Assembly: GCA_024734495.1 (NCBI GenBank)
Contig: JALMQS010000225.1
Location: 11,022,039-11,086,038 of the forward strand
Source: Forficula auricularia
Lineage: Eukaryota; Arthropoda; Insecta; Dermaptera; Forficulidae
Length of the DNA stretch: 64,000 nucleotides
Direction: 5' to 3'
Each line of letters opens with the position of its first letter. Position 1 is the stretch's first letter. The notes beneath the pieces are model-generated. The model searched no databases, had not been told where the DNA came from, and saw nothing but the letters and a program-made list of their open reading frames with translations. Both the position numbers and the translations under genes were made by a program. Shown here one piece after another: positions 12,440 to 23,838 of the stretch.

Positions 12440-12788
12440 CCTATTTTCAAAATTAAAAGACAGAGATCCTCTTTTGAATAAAAATAATTTAGTTTATAAA
12501 ATTGATAGTTTAAATTGTGACGGAACATATATAGGATAGACTAAACAATACTTAAAATCTCGAATTTACGTAGCATGAATATTCAATTAGAATGAAAAAT
12601 TCCGAATGCACAATGCTGGCTAACCATTCTACTAACCTTAAACCCAATTTTGACTTTTCTAATCCCAAAATTTTAGACAAAGAATATAATTTGGAAAAAT
12701 GATTAATTTTGGAAATGATCGAGATTTTAAATAAAAAAAAATCGATTATAAAAAGGTCAGATATGGATTGTTTTTCGAATGTTTGTAA
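12440..12788 (+). pseudogene. Relic of PLE GIY-YIG endonuclease domain
   Basis: The plus strand reads YKIDSLNCDGTYIG, stop, TKQYLKSRI. After a frameshift comes SNPKILDKEYNLEK, stop, LILEMIEILNKKKSI and RSDMDCFSNV. This is the order found in the C-terminal GIY-YIG nuclease region of Penelope-like elements. Several stops and shifts show it is dead. A HINE-like element begins right at its end (12789), apparently inserted into it. Confidence 0.75.
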
Positions 12789-14433
12789 AATAAACTGCAA
12801 CGGATCGTTTGAAGTTTAAGTCGAGTCTTCCACGTTTTTCAGTAGAGGTTGCCATTAATGGTCAAAACATCAAAAATTGAATGCAATAAGGTTATTCCTC
12901 TAAGTATTAGATGAGAATCGATCGTTATTTTTGATTTTAAGTCGATTCATCCATGTCTTCAGCAATGGTTACCAATAATAATCGAAACGTCAAAAACCTA
13001 ATGTAGAATTGTTATTCCTCAAGTATTAGATGAGAATCAATCGCTATTTTTGATTTTAAGTCGATTCCTCCATGTCTCCAGCAATGGTTACCAATAAAAA
13101 CCGAAACGTCAAAAATCAATATAGAATGATTATTCCTCAAGTACTAGATGAGAATCAATCGCTATTTTTGGTTTAAAAGTTGATTTCTCTATGTCTTCAG
13201 GAATGGTTACTAATAAAAACCGAAACGTCAAAAATCCAATATAGAATGGATTATTTCTCAAGTATTAGATGAGAATCAATCGCTATTTTTGATTTTAAGT
13301 CGATTCCTCCATGTCTTCAGCAATGGTTACTAATAAAAACCGAAACGTCAAAAATCCAATATAGAATGATTATTCCTCAAGTACTAGATGAGAATCAATC
13401 GCTATTTTTTGGTTTAAAGTCGATTTCTCTATGTCTTCAGCAATGGTTACTAATAAAAACCGAAACGTCAAAAATCCAATATAGAATGGATTATTCCTCA
13501 AGTACTAGATGAGAATCAATCGCTATTTTTTGTTTTAAGTCGATTCCTCCATGTCTTCAGCAATGGTTACTAATAAAAACCGAAACGTCAAAAATCCAAT
13601 ATAGAATGATTATTCCTCAAGTACTAGATGAGAATCAATCGCTATTTTTGGTTTAAAATCGATTTCTCTATGTCTTCAGCAATGGTTACTAATAAAAACC
13701 GAAACGTCAAAAATCCAATATAGAATGATTATTCCTCAAGTACTAGATGAGAATCAATCGCTATTTTTGGTTTTAAAATCGATTTCTCTATGTCTTCAGC
13801 AATGGTTACTAATAAAAACCGAAACGTCAAAAATCCAATATAGAATGATTATTCCTCAAGTACTAGATGAGAATCAATCGCTATTTTTGGTTTAAAATCG
13901 ATTTCTCTGTCTTCAGCAAAGGTAACGGATAAGAAAACAACGCAGTTGCTATGGTTACTCATAAAAATTCCTCCCAAATTTTTAGCATTTCACAGAGAGA
14001 AGCCTATCCATTCTTACTTAAGCAAGGCTAAATGAGCTATATTAAAACTTTCAAATGAATAAATTTTAAAGAATTTAAAAAATTAAAAAAGTACCATCTT
14101 ACTCTAGAGTAAAGTACTTTAAAATATAATTTTACTAAAAACTTTATTTAACCTTTTTTGTGGTCCCCAAGGTACTTAATTAGGATATTAAATTTCATCA
14201 AAATTGGTTAAGTCATTTTCAAGATATTTAGAAAAAACTAAAAAAGTACTGAAATAAAGTACTAATGTTTGTGGGCCGATATGTACCAAAAACTAATCAG
14301 CGCTTCATTTTGTTAAACTAATGGTAGGTTTTCAATTTCATTTCAATCGGTGCAACGGTGTGGAAAAAATCGTGGGCCAAAAAAAGCGATAACATCCATC
14401 CATCCATCCATCCATCCGCACGCACTAAATGAA
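12789..14433 (+). mobile_element. HINE-like nonautonomous Helentron, copy 1 (3'-truncated)
   Basis: The head AACTGCAACGGATCGTTTG contains the hairpin CAACGGATCGTT(T)G. The middle is an array of ~120-bp repeats, followed by a unique block (13905-14433) with a (CCAT)n microsatellite. It stops at CGCACTAAATGAAA where copy 2 begins with a fresh head. Central tandem repeats, a microsatellite and terminal hairpins are the layout of Helentron-associated interspersed elements. That assignment rests on structure, not on homology I can test. Confidence 0.6.
12840..13920 (+). repeat. Tandem array, ~120-bp unit, about 9 units
   Basis: The landmark CAATGGTTAC recurs at 13321, 13441 and 13561 (120-bp steps), and with one-base drift on either side. 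The first two units are the most divergent. Each unit contains GGTTACTAATAAAAACC followed by GAAACGTC. Confidence 0.95.
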
Positions 14434-14599
14434 ATAAACTGCAACGGATCGTTGCTAAACTTTATCCAAATTCATTTGAAATATTAATATGTTTGTTCCT
14501 TTATTATTAATCAGATATCACTTGCAATTTGTAGTTCATATTGAGTTGTTTACCAAAAAAGAATTTAGTCTTTTTGATTTTAAGTCGATTCTTCCACGT

Positions 14600-15797
14600 T
14601 TTCAATAGAGGTTGCCATTAATGGTCAAAACATCAAAAATGGAATGCAATAAGGTTATTCCTCTAGTATTAGATAAAAATCGATCGTTATTTTTGATTTT
14701 ATGTCGATTCCTCCATGTCTTCAGCAATGGTTACCAATAATAATCGAAACGTCAAAAGCCTAATGTAGAATTGTTATTCCTCAAGTATTAGATGAGAATC
14801 GATGTCTATTTTTTATTTTAAGTCGATTCCTCCATGTCTTCAGCAATGGTTACCAATAAAAACCGAAATGTCAAAAATCCAATATAGAATGGTTATTCCT
14901 CAAGTATTAGATGAGAATCAATCGTTATTTTTGGTTTAAAGTCGATTTCTCTATGTCTTCAGCAATAGTTTCCAATAAAAACCGAAACGCCAAAAATCCA
15001 ATATAGAATGGTTATTCCTCAAGTATTAGATGAGAATCGATGGCTATTTTTGATTTTAAGTCGATTCCTCCATGTCTTCAGCAATGGTTTCCAATAAAAA
15101 CCGAAATGTCAAAAATCCAATATAGAATGATTATTCCTCAAGTACTAGATGAGAATCAATCGCTATTTTTGATTTTAAGTCGATTCCTCTATGTCTTCAG
15201 CAATGGTTACCAATAAAAACCGAAACGTCAAAAATCCAATATAGAATGATTATTCCTCAAGTACTAGATGAGAATCAATCGCTATTTTTGGTTTAAAGTC
15301 GATTTCTCTATGTCTTCAGCAATGGTTACTAATAAAAACCGAAACGTCAAAAATCCAATATAGAATGGATATTTCTCAAGTATTAGATGAGAATCAATCG
15401 CTATTTTTGATTTTAAGTCGATTCCTCCATGTCTTCAGCAATGGTTACTAATAAAAACCGAAACGTCAAAAATCCAATATAGAATGATTATTCCTCAAGT
15501 ACTAGATGAGAATCAATCGCTATTTTTGGTTTAAAATCGATTTCTCTATGTCTTCAGCAATGGTTACTAATAAAAACCGAAACGTCAAAAATCCAATATA
15601 GAATGATTATTCCTCAAGTACTAGATGAGAATCAATCGCTATTTTTGGTTTAAAATCGATTTCTCTATGTCTTCAGCAATGGTTACTAATAAAAACCGAA
15701 ACGTCAAAAATCCAATATAGAATGATTATTCCTCAAGTACTAGATGAGAATCAATCGCTATTTTTGGTTTAAAATCGATTTCTCTGTCTTCAGCAAA
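14600..15797 (+). repeat. Tandem array, ~120-bp unit, about 10 units
   Basis: Same repeat as 12840-13920, with one unit more. Flanks on both sides match those of the first array, so the array plus flanks was duplicated as a ~1.8-kb block. Confidence 0.95.
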
Positions 15798-16316
15798 GGT
15801 AACGGATAAGAAAACAACGCAGTTGCTATGGTTACTCATAAAAATTCCTCCCAAATTTTTAGCATTTCACAGAGAGAAGCCTATCCATTCTTACTTAAGC
15901 AAGGCTAAATGAGCTATATTAAAACTTTCAAATGAATAAATTTTAAAGAATTTAAAAAATTAAAAAAGTACCATCTAACTCTAGAGTAAAGTACTTTAAA
16001 ATATAATTTTACTAAAAACTTTATTTAACCTTTTTTGTGGTCCCCAAGGTACTTAATTAGGATATTAAATTTCATCAAAATTGGTTAAGTCATTTTCAAG
16101 ATATTTAGAAAAAACTAAAAAAGTACTGAAATAAAGTACTAATGTTTGTGGGCCGATATGTACCAAAAACTAATCAGCGCTTCATTTTGTTAAACTAATG
16201 GTAGGTTTTCAATTTCATTTCAATCAGCGCAAAGGTGTGGAAAAAATCGTGGGCCAAAAAAGCGATAACATACATCCATCCATACATACATACATACATC
16301 CGCACGCACTAAATGA

Positions 16317-16739
16317 AAAAATCGCACTTTTTGGCCTCTCGACGAGACCCCATGTAATTTTTGGCAAAACCGTCACGTGCTAAAATTCAACCTAATTGAA
16401 TACTACAATTTGTGACTTTATTTGAGTCCATGGGTTCCGTAGTCTTTACCTGAGGACCCTTTGAAGCCACGCTTGCCCCGAGAGCGATTGCAATACTTTA
16501 CCCATGCTTTGCATTGGATAAAGTAAAAATCGCACTTTTTGGCCTCTCGACGAGACCCCATGTAATTTTTTGGCAAAACCGTCACGTGCTAAATATTCAA
16601 CCTAATTGAATACTACAATTTGTGACTTTAATTGAGTCCATGGGTTCCGTAGTCTTTACCTGAGGACCCTTTGAAGCCACGCTTGCCCCGAGAGCGATTA
16701 CAATACTTTACCCATGCTTTGCATTGGATAAAGTAAAAA
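16317..16739 (+). repeat. Tandem duplication of the HINE 3' terminus
   Basis: Two near-identical copies of about 210 bp, each running from AAAAATCGCACTTTTTGGCC to GCATTGGATAAAGTAAAAAT (ends near 16529 and 16739). Confidence 0.95.
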
Positions 16740-16740
16740 T

Positions 16741-17640
16741 TTTAGAGAAAAATAAATTTTCATAAATATTTATATTTTGATTTAAAGGTAATCTGGTCAC
16801 CCGGAAAATCTGTGCAATTGTCTATTTATAAAAATATTTAATATCTTAGTATTGCTTTCTAAATTCTAGAAAAGCAACTTTTTTTCTTTTTTTGAAAAAA
16901 TTTTGTCATTGAAAAAAGGAGAAATTCTCCCGAAACGTTTGAATTTGAATAAACGTGTTTTGGATTGTTTTTTATAAAAGATTTGTTTTTTCACAAGAAA
17001 CATTTACATATATATGTAACAATGTAGATCAGGATAATATAAATTAACACTATGAGTCCACTTCTCAAGGGTGAAGCCCTCCCGACATCCTCACGAACGA
17101 TTGATAGCTAGCACCAAAAAAGTTTATATTTGCACAATTTTTATTAACTATGTCAGCTATGGGATCATTAGGCCCATTGCGGACGTAGCTCTTCGTAGAT
17201 CTTTTACAGTATATATACCATATTTATTAAAACAAAAGATGAAAAATAAATGCATGGTATTTATCTAAAAAGTTAGATTAAAACATCTTCTTAACACATT
17301 TCAAAAAAATCAGAGCTTGAAAACCAGGAGGCTTTGGACCACCTGCCCCCCCCCTTCTCTGTGGACGAATAAAATCTAAATTTATTGGAAAGTCATTTTT
17401 GAAGAAAGATGGAAGATCTTCCGAAACCTTGGTTTAAAATAGGATAAAAATGACTTTTTGAGTATTGGGCTTATAATTTTGGAATTACTTATGTAATTTG
17501 GATATAAATAGTTTTAATTTTTGGCATCTTTTTATTATGATTCGATTTTTTGTCCATTTTAGGTTAGTACCTAAAAGTATATTGTATCTGTGTGTTTAAA
17601 ATAGGAATTATATCAAGCCAATTATATAATAATCTTTATA
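16741..17640. other. AT-rich sequence with two worn hammerhead-like motifs
   Basis: No gene. 16905-16952 (GGAG...CTCC, then CGAAACGTTTG) and 17399-17432 (TTGAAGA, GGAAGATCTTCC, GAAACC) look like decayed hammerhead cores with key positions lost. Confidence 0.35.
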
Positions 17641-17644
17641 ACTT

Positions 17645-17712
17645 GATTAAGTGTGTGTGAGAGCTGGACTCGAACTCATGTCCCCAGTCCCCAACGACGC
17701 TACCCCCTTATC
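17645..17712 (-). repeat. tRNA-like (SINE) fragment
   Basis: Minus strand contains the B-box-like ATGAGTTCGAGTCCAGCTCT. No full tRNA fold is evident, so a SINE remnant is more likely than a gene. Confidence 0.4.
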
Positions 17713-18354
17713 GGGGACCAAAATTGGGGGACGGAAGGTTAAAAATATCAATACAAGTCCTAGACCCTTTAATCGATTTGTACGACATTTTGCATATACG
17801 ACCTTATGAAAATGACTCTATGTGAAATTGATAGTGACCAAAAAGAGAAAGCTGGAATTATACATATATAATTATGTAATTCATCTTGAAGAGAGTACCA
17901 AATTTCAATAATACATATATTACATATATTATACATAAATAGATTCTGAAATATTGACCTGAGAAAAAAAGCTAATTTTGACACTCACTCACTGACAGGT
18001 CATCAAAATCTATAGGGTACTTCCAATCATTCCAGGATCATGAAATTTCGCCTGCTAGTACAGTTTGTGAGACAAACAAAGGGAAAATTCAAAAAATCCA
18101 AACTTTCTATCTTTCAACCCCTACAAAATGGGGGGGGGTCAAAAATGAAAATTCTAGCCCGTTGGACCAAACTCAAACCAAATTTTGTATACAGTAGATA
18201 TTAATACTTATCACATATGATTACATAAAATAAATACAATTCTTTATAAAAGCCATCGAAAAACCTTTAATTAAATTCAGATCAATTCGGGAGCAATTCT
18301 CCGTTTATCAATTGAAAATTTGAAAAATATGAACAATTGTTGATTAATGTAACT

Positions 18355-18596
18355 ATGGAACTATTAAATTTAGGGAACGCGGTGTTGGTTTATAGTGAAA
18401 CATTGTTAAAATTAAATTAGGTTGGAGTTGGTGGTGTTAAGGAGAAAAATTAAAATACAAAGATTTTTTTAGTTTACTCTATATATTTCGAGCTCTTAAC
18501 TCATCGTCAGGAGAACATTGAAAAATCTTTGTATTTTAATTTTTCTCCTTGTGAAACACCACCAACTCCAACCTAATTTAATTTTATGGAACTATT
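18355..18596. mobile_element. Hammerhead foldback with 11-bp target duplication
   Basis: ATGGAACTATT lies at 18355-18365 and 18586-18596. The left side has the tail (GCGGTGTTGGTTTATAGTGA, then AACATTG). Inverted arms follow: AAATTAAATTAGGTTGGAG ... and its inverse ending at 18585. The minus strand of the centre has a complete hammerhead core. A left part of a second copy is at 21956-22118. Confidence 0.9.
18476..18514 (-). ncRNA. Hammerhead ribozyme motif
   Basis: Minus strand: CTGACGA (18504-18510), stem II GAGTT-AAG-AGCTC with one G-U pair, GAAA (18486-18489), then TATATA as a minimal self-complementary stem III with a UA site. All core positions match CUGANGA...GAAA...UH. The tiny stem III implies activity as a dimer. 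Confidence 0.7.
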
Positions 18597-19049
18597 GTTC
18601 CATAATGCTTCTTTTTTCATATTTTTCAAATTTTCAGGAAATTTTTGTATTTTATTAAACGATGTTCGATTTGTTTTATAAAGAATTGTATTTAATTTGC
18701 TTAATAAGACAATCAAGAATTTTTTCAAAACTAATAACACAGGTTAAGATATTAGACGCTCACCTAGGAGTTTCCAGGCAATTAATTTTATAAAATTTCA
18801 CTTCAGACGATTAATTAGTTTAAAAATTAAAATATAACAGTTTTTAAAGAAAAACTACCCAGAAATTGAATAGAAAATAGGTCAAGATTGCGTTGATACT
18901 GCGGGAGATGTTGATCGCGTCACTTGGAGGCCCGAACTAGGCTTGCTTGCCCGGACTTGCAAATCCGATTCCTAATCCAAGAGGTGGGAGTGGGGGTAGT
19001 GGATTAGCTTGTCGGTGTGACGTCACACTCTCATCTAATTATTTAATAT

Positions 19050-20055
19050 ATGAGCCGTTTATTTTGCAAGTGGCCTAACTCCATTTTCCAAAAAAATCAA
19101 GTTAGATACCTTAATAGTTACATTTTTACATGATCTTTTCATTTTGAAACAACATGTTGCTAATATATTTAAAATCATTAAGATTTTGTAACATGAAAAT
19201 TTGCTGGTTAATGAAGTGATGAAAAAGTTTATTTTGAAAGTGGCCTAACTCCATTTGTATCAACAAAATTATTAGAAGACGCAATTTTTAAAAGGGTAAA
19301 GAATTTTGATGGAGAATCAATAAACTGGTTAAAAATATGTTGGATCCGTTTTGTTAGAAATAAACCGTATAAAATTTTCTATAAGACATCAATGAATGAG
19401 AATGAAAATTTTCAAGTCCTGGATTTATTACCACGTCGGGGTAGACCAAGAAAGTTCGAAAATATCGTGTTGACACCACTGTATAAAAATATCAGACAAA
19501 TTACAACAGCAAAATTCAAGGACATAATTAGCCTATTACGATGTATACCACAGGAACATCATGATTTCTTCAAATCCCTTTCCCACACACAAAATGTAGA
19601 TGAATAGTAAATTGTTTTGTAATAAATAAATTTATGTTTTTTCTTTTGTACGTTATGTAGTTAAAAAAATGTTTTGAATCGCATAAATTAAGTTTCCAAA
19701 GTGTTTTAAAGATATGTAAAATAAATTAAGTGTTGTTTTTTTCAATTTGAAGCATCTTAAATTATGTTGAATGGACTTGGGCACCTTCAAATTTTATAAT
19801 GAATCTGGATGTTAATTTTGAAAGTGGCCTAACTTCATTCTTGATAAGAAAACGCATATTATTCACTTAATAATTGCCACTATTTTAATAGGAACTATAA
19901 ATTTAACAGTCTTAGATATATTTAAGCAGTATGAGAGTATGACCCATTAGTAGGTATCCTATACGTATATTTTTAAATTCATTGAAACGCAAACCCTTAA
20001 ATATCTCGATTTGAAGATAAATGGAGTTAGGCCACTTTCAAAATAAACGGTTCAT
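19050..20055 (+). mobile_element. TIR DNA transposon, ~1.0 kb
   Basis: Left end ATGAGCCGTTTATTTTGCAA ... GTGGCCTAACTCCATTT; the right end is its inverse (AAATGGAGTTAGGCCAC ... AACGGTTCAT). The motif GAAAGTGGCCTAACTCCATT occurs again internally near 19236, and in the variant AACTTCATT near 19818, which is unusual. A related 250-bp element with diverged ends is at 48255-48505. It carries one ORF. Confidence 0.85.
19264..19607 (+). CDS. Transposon-encoded AT-hook protein (partial)
   Basis: The frame is open from about 19216; the first ATG is at 19392 (71 codons to TAG at 19605-19607). Upstream in the same frame is coherent protein sequence (LLEDAIFKRVKNFDGES, INWLKICWIRFVRN), so the ATG is probably not the true start; an upstream exon or non-AUG start is possible. 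RRGRPRKFE is a canonical AT-hook. The C-terminal IPQEHHDFFKSL block looks like a small domain seen in uncharacterised arthropod transposon proteins. No catalytic transposase motif is present, so the element is probably nonautonomous. Confidence 0.6.
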
Positions 20056-20155
20056 ATGTAGAATAGAATTTATTATAAAAAAAAAAAAATGAAATTTGAA
20101 AAAAAAGTTCTACCAGTCTGTCTCTCTCCAGAGAAAATTTAGTGCAAAAAAAAAT

Positions 20156-20770
20156 TATTATTAAATTTTCTAAGATTTTTAGAGAAAAATATTATATTTC
20201 CATAAATATTAGATCAAATATTTAATAAACATATGAGTTGAAATAAAAATGATTTAATCAATACTAGTATATTATGGAAAATAAAGTAAAAATGTCAATA
20301 AATATGTATTTACCATTGAATCCGAGGAGAGAAGTTCCTTTACGAGTGTCTCGATAGCAACTGAAGAAATTAACCGGGACAGGCAAGTTGATTAGATAAT
20401 TCGAGCCGGCGAGAATTCAGCGAATTCGATAAAGAATAAATTCAATAAATTCTCAATCACATATTTTTATTTATTAAAAACACAAATATAGCTTGTTTAG
20501 GGCGTATCCTATATGACTTTCACTTAACTCGCATTAACAAACCAACATTAAATAAAATAATTAAGAAATAATAGTAAAGGACAAAATAAAAGAGCTTGTC
20601 TTCTGTTGGAAAAAAAAATTTAATTTAAAATTTATATTTCCAGCAGAAGACACACTCTTTTATTGTCTCCTTTAATTTATAGAAATTCTGCTACTCTCGG
20701 CAAAAAAACTTTAAATTTAAAAAAGAATATAATTAAAATTGGAGGGAAAAGTGAAACTTTTTCAAGACTC
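20156..20770. repeat. Interspersed repeat, copy 1 of 2 in the window
   Basis: Nearly identical to 29966-30579 over ~0.6 kb, with landmarks CCGAGGAGAGAAGTTCC, AACCGGGACAGGCAAGTTG and CGAATTCGATAAAGAATAAA. Its right part (20575-20710) is an arm pair of the 43503-43766 hammerhead family with the ribozyme centre deleted, plus the tail TCTGCTACTCTCGGC. Confidence 0.9.
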
Positions 20771-21162
20771 GGTACGCTGTTTGTAGTTTCGGTCAATTAA
20801 TAATTTACGATGCCATTTCCTTTATAGAAGGATTAGTTAATGACCGCTTTTTCAATGACATTTTTTTCAGCATTACACCTACTGTTTCTTTGCCTAATGT
20901 CGAGAATAGCGAGCCGATGACATCAAATGGCAAAGAAGAATTGTTTATTTGGCTACCAAATTTTTCCTTACTTATTGAACTTTTTAAGGGTTCGATTCGA
21001 GATCTCGGTTGAATTAGATAAGTAAAATATATTTTTTTACATGCTTCACCTGTATGTATGTATGTAGTATGTATTTATCTCTGTATGAATGTGACATTTG
21101 TTCTGTTAAATTCTGCAAACATTTCTCTATAAAAATAATTGTTTACCTACTCAATTTAAATC

Positions 21163-21166
<4 letters not shown>

Positions 21167-21218
<52 letters not shown>
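21167..21218. repeat. (TA)n microsatellite
   Basis: About 50 bp of uninterrupted TA dinucleotides. Confidence 0.98.
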
Positions 21219-21220
<2 letters not shown>

Positions 21221-21239
21221 TTTGTATATTGAGAGTTAA

Positions 21240-21440
21240 GAGCGGATTAGATTTTGGTGCATATCGGCCCAAAATTAAGGGGCGAGGGGAGTTAGAGAAT
21301 TTAAAATTATAATATTTTCAAACTAAAAGAACCTATAATAACGAAAATATTTTTTTTCTGGAGTCAAAATTAGGGGGGGGGGGTGTCAAAAATGAAAATC
21401 TAGGCCCTTGGACCAAATTCAACCAGAAGTGTATGGTAAA
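21240..21440 (+). repeat. Repeat family with G-run, plus copy
   Basis: Contains ATATCGGCCCAAAATTAAGG, a G-run, then GTCAAAAATGAAAATCTAGG and CCCTTGGACCAAATTCAACC. An inverted copy is at 25050-25320 and a shorter one at 18130-18200. Confidence 0.75.
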
Positions 21441-21955
21441 GACAAGTGGATGGCCACATCAGAAGGGTGTCAATTTGTTTTTTGTTTTTTTATTAGCTCC
21501 GGGAACCTAGATCCCCATTTAGCCAGCCGATCATATTCGTTCATATTTCTCCAAATTCGCCAGCCCTCAAATGCTGATCTCTAAGCAGGCCGCTCGGTGG
21601 CACCGTAGGTCCTACAGCAGAGCATCCCAGACCGATCTCTCCGCAACCGGCCAAAGGGCATCGCGAATGACCGACGAATATAGAGCAATAAAAGAACGTA
21701 CTTGTTCATAAGTCCCTTCAATGAGGGATAAAACAGAAGACTTGTATTAACAAATTACCTAATCTAACACCTCTAGAAAAATTAATATATACCAAAAATA
21801 GACTATGCAATGGAATACTGAAACAATAAATTTTTATAAGCTATATATCTTATATAAAATTCGAATAAATAAATTAATAAAAATATCACAGTCAAGAAAT
21901 GATGATATCTAGCAAAATATTTTAAATTATAATTCGAACCCAATGGATATTATGT

Positions 21956-22118
21956 ACTAAATTTAGGGAACGCGGTGTTGGTTTATAGTGAAACATTGTT
22001 AAAATCAAATTAGGTTGGAGCTGGTGGTGTTTCACAAGGAGAAAAATTAAAATACAAAGATTTTTTTAGTTTACTCTATATATTTCGAGCTCTTAACTCA
22101 TCGTCAGGAGAACATTGA
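21956..22118. mobile_element. Hammerhead foldback, left half only
   Basis: Matches 18360-18520: tail GCGGTGTTGGTTTATAGTGA, arm, and on the minus strand the same CTGACGA ... GAAA ... TATATA core (22075-22111). It breaks off after GAGAACATTG, so the second arm is missing. Confidence 0.85.
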
Positions 22119-22624
22119 CTGAAGATAACATAAAATAATGAACAGAATTTATTTTAATATGATGGACAGTTATTTATGACTTAGTGTAAATATGAAAAGA
22201 ATTATCAGGGGATGGGATGGCCTTAGAGCCGAAAGAACAGATGGAGCGGACAGAGGGCTAAACTGGGAATAAAGAAAAGATATTTATACTTGGAAGTTGC
22301 CGAAAATTATGTATGTGCCATAAAGGAGGGCAATAAATTATATTTATTATATTATGTGTTTGATGACTTTTTCTGCCAGTATGCCCCTGTCAGAGAGAGA
22401 AGCTAAGAGGACCCCTGCACAGGTTGGAAACTTAATTTCTTTTCGAATTTTAAAATAAAAAGTCGAGTCTATTTTATGCCTCGAAGCTCATATCCTAAAA
22501 GACCATGGCTTATATTTACGTAAAGACACGACCGCAACAAGCAGTAAGGGTTATGTCACTCCGACCGATCTATGTAGATATGCAGGTGTAGTTGCATGTC
22601 CTATTCTAAGTAAGTTTATGTGCG

Positions 22625-23085
22625 ATTTCTCAAACCATATCAGACTGGTAAGACGCGATCTACATTAATTGACACTCTCGACTCCCTAGTACCATGCGTA
22701 GATCTGTCTCCGCCCTTTCCCTTTTTTATAGATATTACCATGGCTTTTGTTCTGACGAAATAAAATCGATAATCCCACCAAGGCTTCATTTGCGCAGAAA
22801 TACACGATTTTCTAAAATTCAACACCCCTAGGCGCTTAAACTAGATACTAATCGAACAAACGCATTTGCCAATTCATTTATCCCTATGACATCTGGAGAC
22901 TGGTCTTTCCAGCAACTTATAACCTTCAATCTTTCAAGACCAGCATCCACAGATACACTCCGACTGCTACCCAATCTCTAAATCTCCCCTTATCTTCCCG
23001 TTGCAAAGGTCCACCACGGACTACAGAGGTTGTACCTTCTTGGTGTAACTTCTTCTTGTATCAATATCATTCATAAAATAAAAAC
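22625..23085 (+). mobile_element. LINE 3' fragment (Jockey/CR1-type, family B)
   Basis: Degenerate frames match the C-terminal block of the better copy at 51714-52590 ([24 protein letters not shown], [19 protein letters not shown]). The shared 3' UTR ends TTCTTCTTGTATCAATATCA. Confidence 0.75.
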
Positions 23086-23514
23086 CAAGGTTGCTCAGGG
23101 AGATTCTTGGACATATCCCGAAGAAATGCCTTGCCCCTTTTCAGCTCGCCTGATGACCATATGATGCTGCAATTCTTTGTGAGAAAATGAAATTACATAA
23201 AAAAAATGGTTGCCTGTAAAGTCGGTATACGGGCGAAAGTTTTACGTGACAACGACTTTGAGTGGTAAAATAATTTTAATGTGAATATTCATTCGTATAG
23301 TAGGAAGAAGGATGAAATAATAGTAACAATTTAAAACATTTATTTATACAAAGAATTATATTTAAAACATTAATTTATACAAAGAATCTCGCACTGAATT
23401 TCATATTAACAAAATTTTATTTTTACCTTTACACATACATACGTATTTATATACAAATATACATACAATAACTTGCAATACATTTGCGTACAATGAAACA
23501 GCGTTTACTACAAC

Positions 23515-23838
23515 TTAACTTGTTCCTATCTGAGTGATTTTGTTGAGGATAGGGCGATGATAGGAGAAATATGAAATGAAAGGAAGTGTTTCTGCTGTAA
23601 TGTGCCTAGAAAATGTCAAGTCAATGGTTGTTCCTTTTAACGTAGTAGACTTAGACATATCTGATACGCAATCAAGATTAAACGTATCTTTAATGAATTT
23701 GAGAAACTTGTCATCAGACTTCACGTTTTGGTTGAAGTCACCGCATAGAAGAATCGGCATATTAGGATCAACTTGCAGGAACGGTGGCACGTACTGGCTG
23801 TTATGCACGTATGGAAGAAGTGCCTGGTGTAGCAACAT
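23515..23838 (-). pseudogene. Exo/endonuclease/phosphatase domain, Helentron-type
   Basis: 107-codon open frame with MPILLCGDFNQNVK (the GDFN motif of AP-endonuclease-like folds), GTTIDLTFSRH and FISYFSYHRPIL. Catalytic Asp-Asn and late His are present. This domain order is typical of the C-terminal endonuclease of Helentron proteins, but similar domains occur in LINEs. No Rep/helicase sequence is seen upstream (23839-24000 is noncoding, GC-richer), so it is a fragment. It is the only trace of a possible autonomous partner of the HINE-like elements. Confidence 0.6.

Larger units (their letters stand above)
14434..16740 (+). mobile_element. HINE-like nonautonomous Helentron, copy 2
   Basis: The head AACTGCAACGGATCGTTGC is followed by TAAACTTTATCCA, an inverted match to the 3' end TGGATAAAGT (subterminal inverted repeat). 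Then come a second ~120-bp array, the same unique block as copy 1, a (CCAT/ACAT)n tract and the 3' hairpin CCCATGCTTTGCATTGG. The 3' end is present twice in tandem. Confidence 0.7.

Noticed and set aside
12789..16740. CRISPR-like array
   Set aside because: Units are ~120 bp, contiguous without unique spacers, and the DNA is eukaryotic.
16905..16952. GGAG...CTCC, GAAACGTTTG
   Set aside because: Stem II looks right but the CUGANGA box is lost; listed only as a worn motif.
17399..17432. TTGAAGA ... GGAAGATCTTCC ... GAAACC
   Set aside because: The invariant first C of the box is T and no stem III follows.
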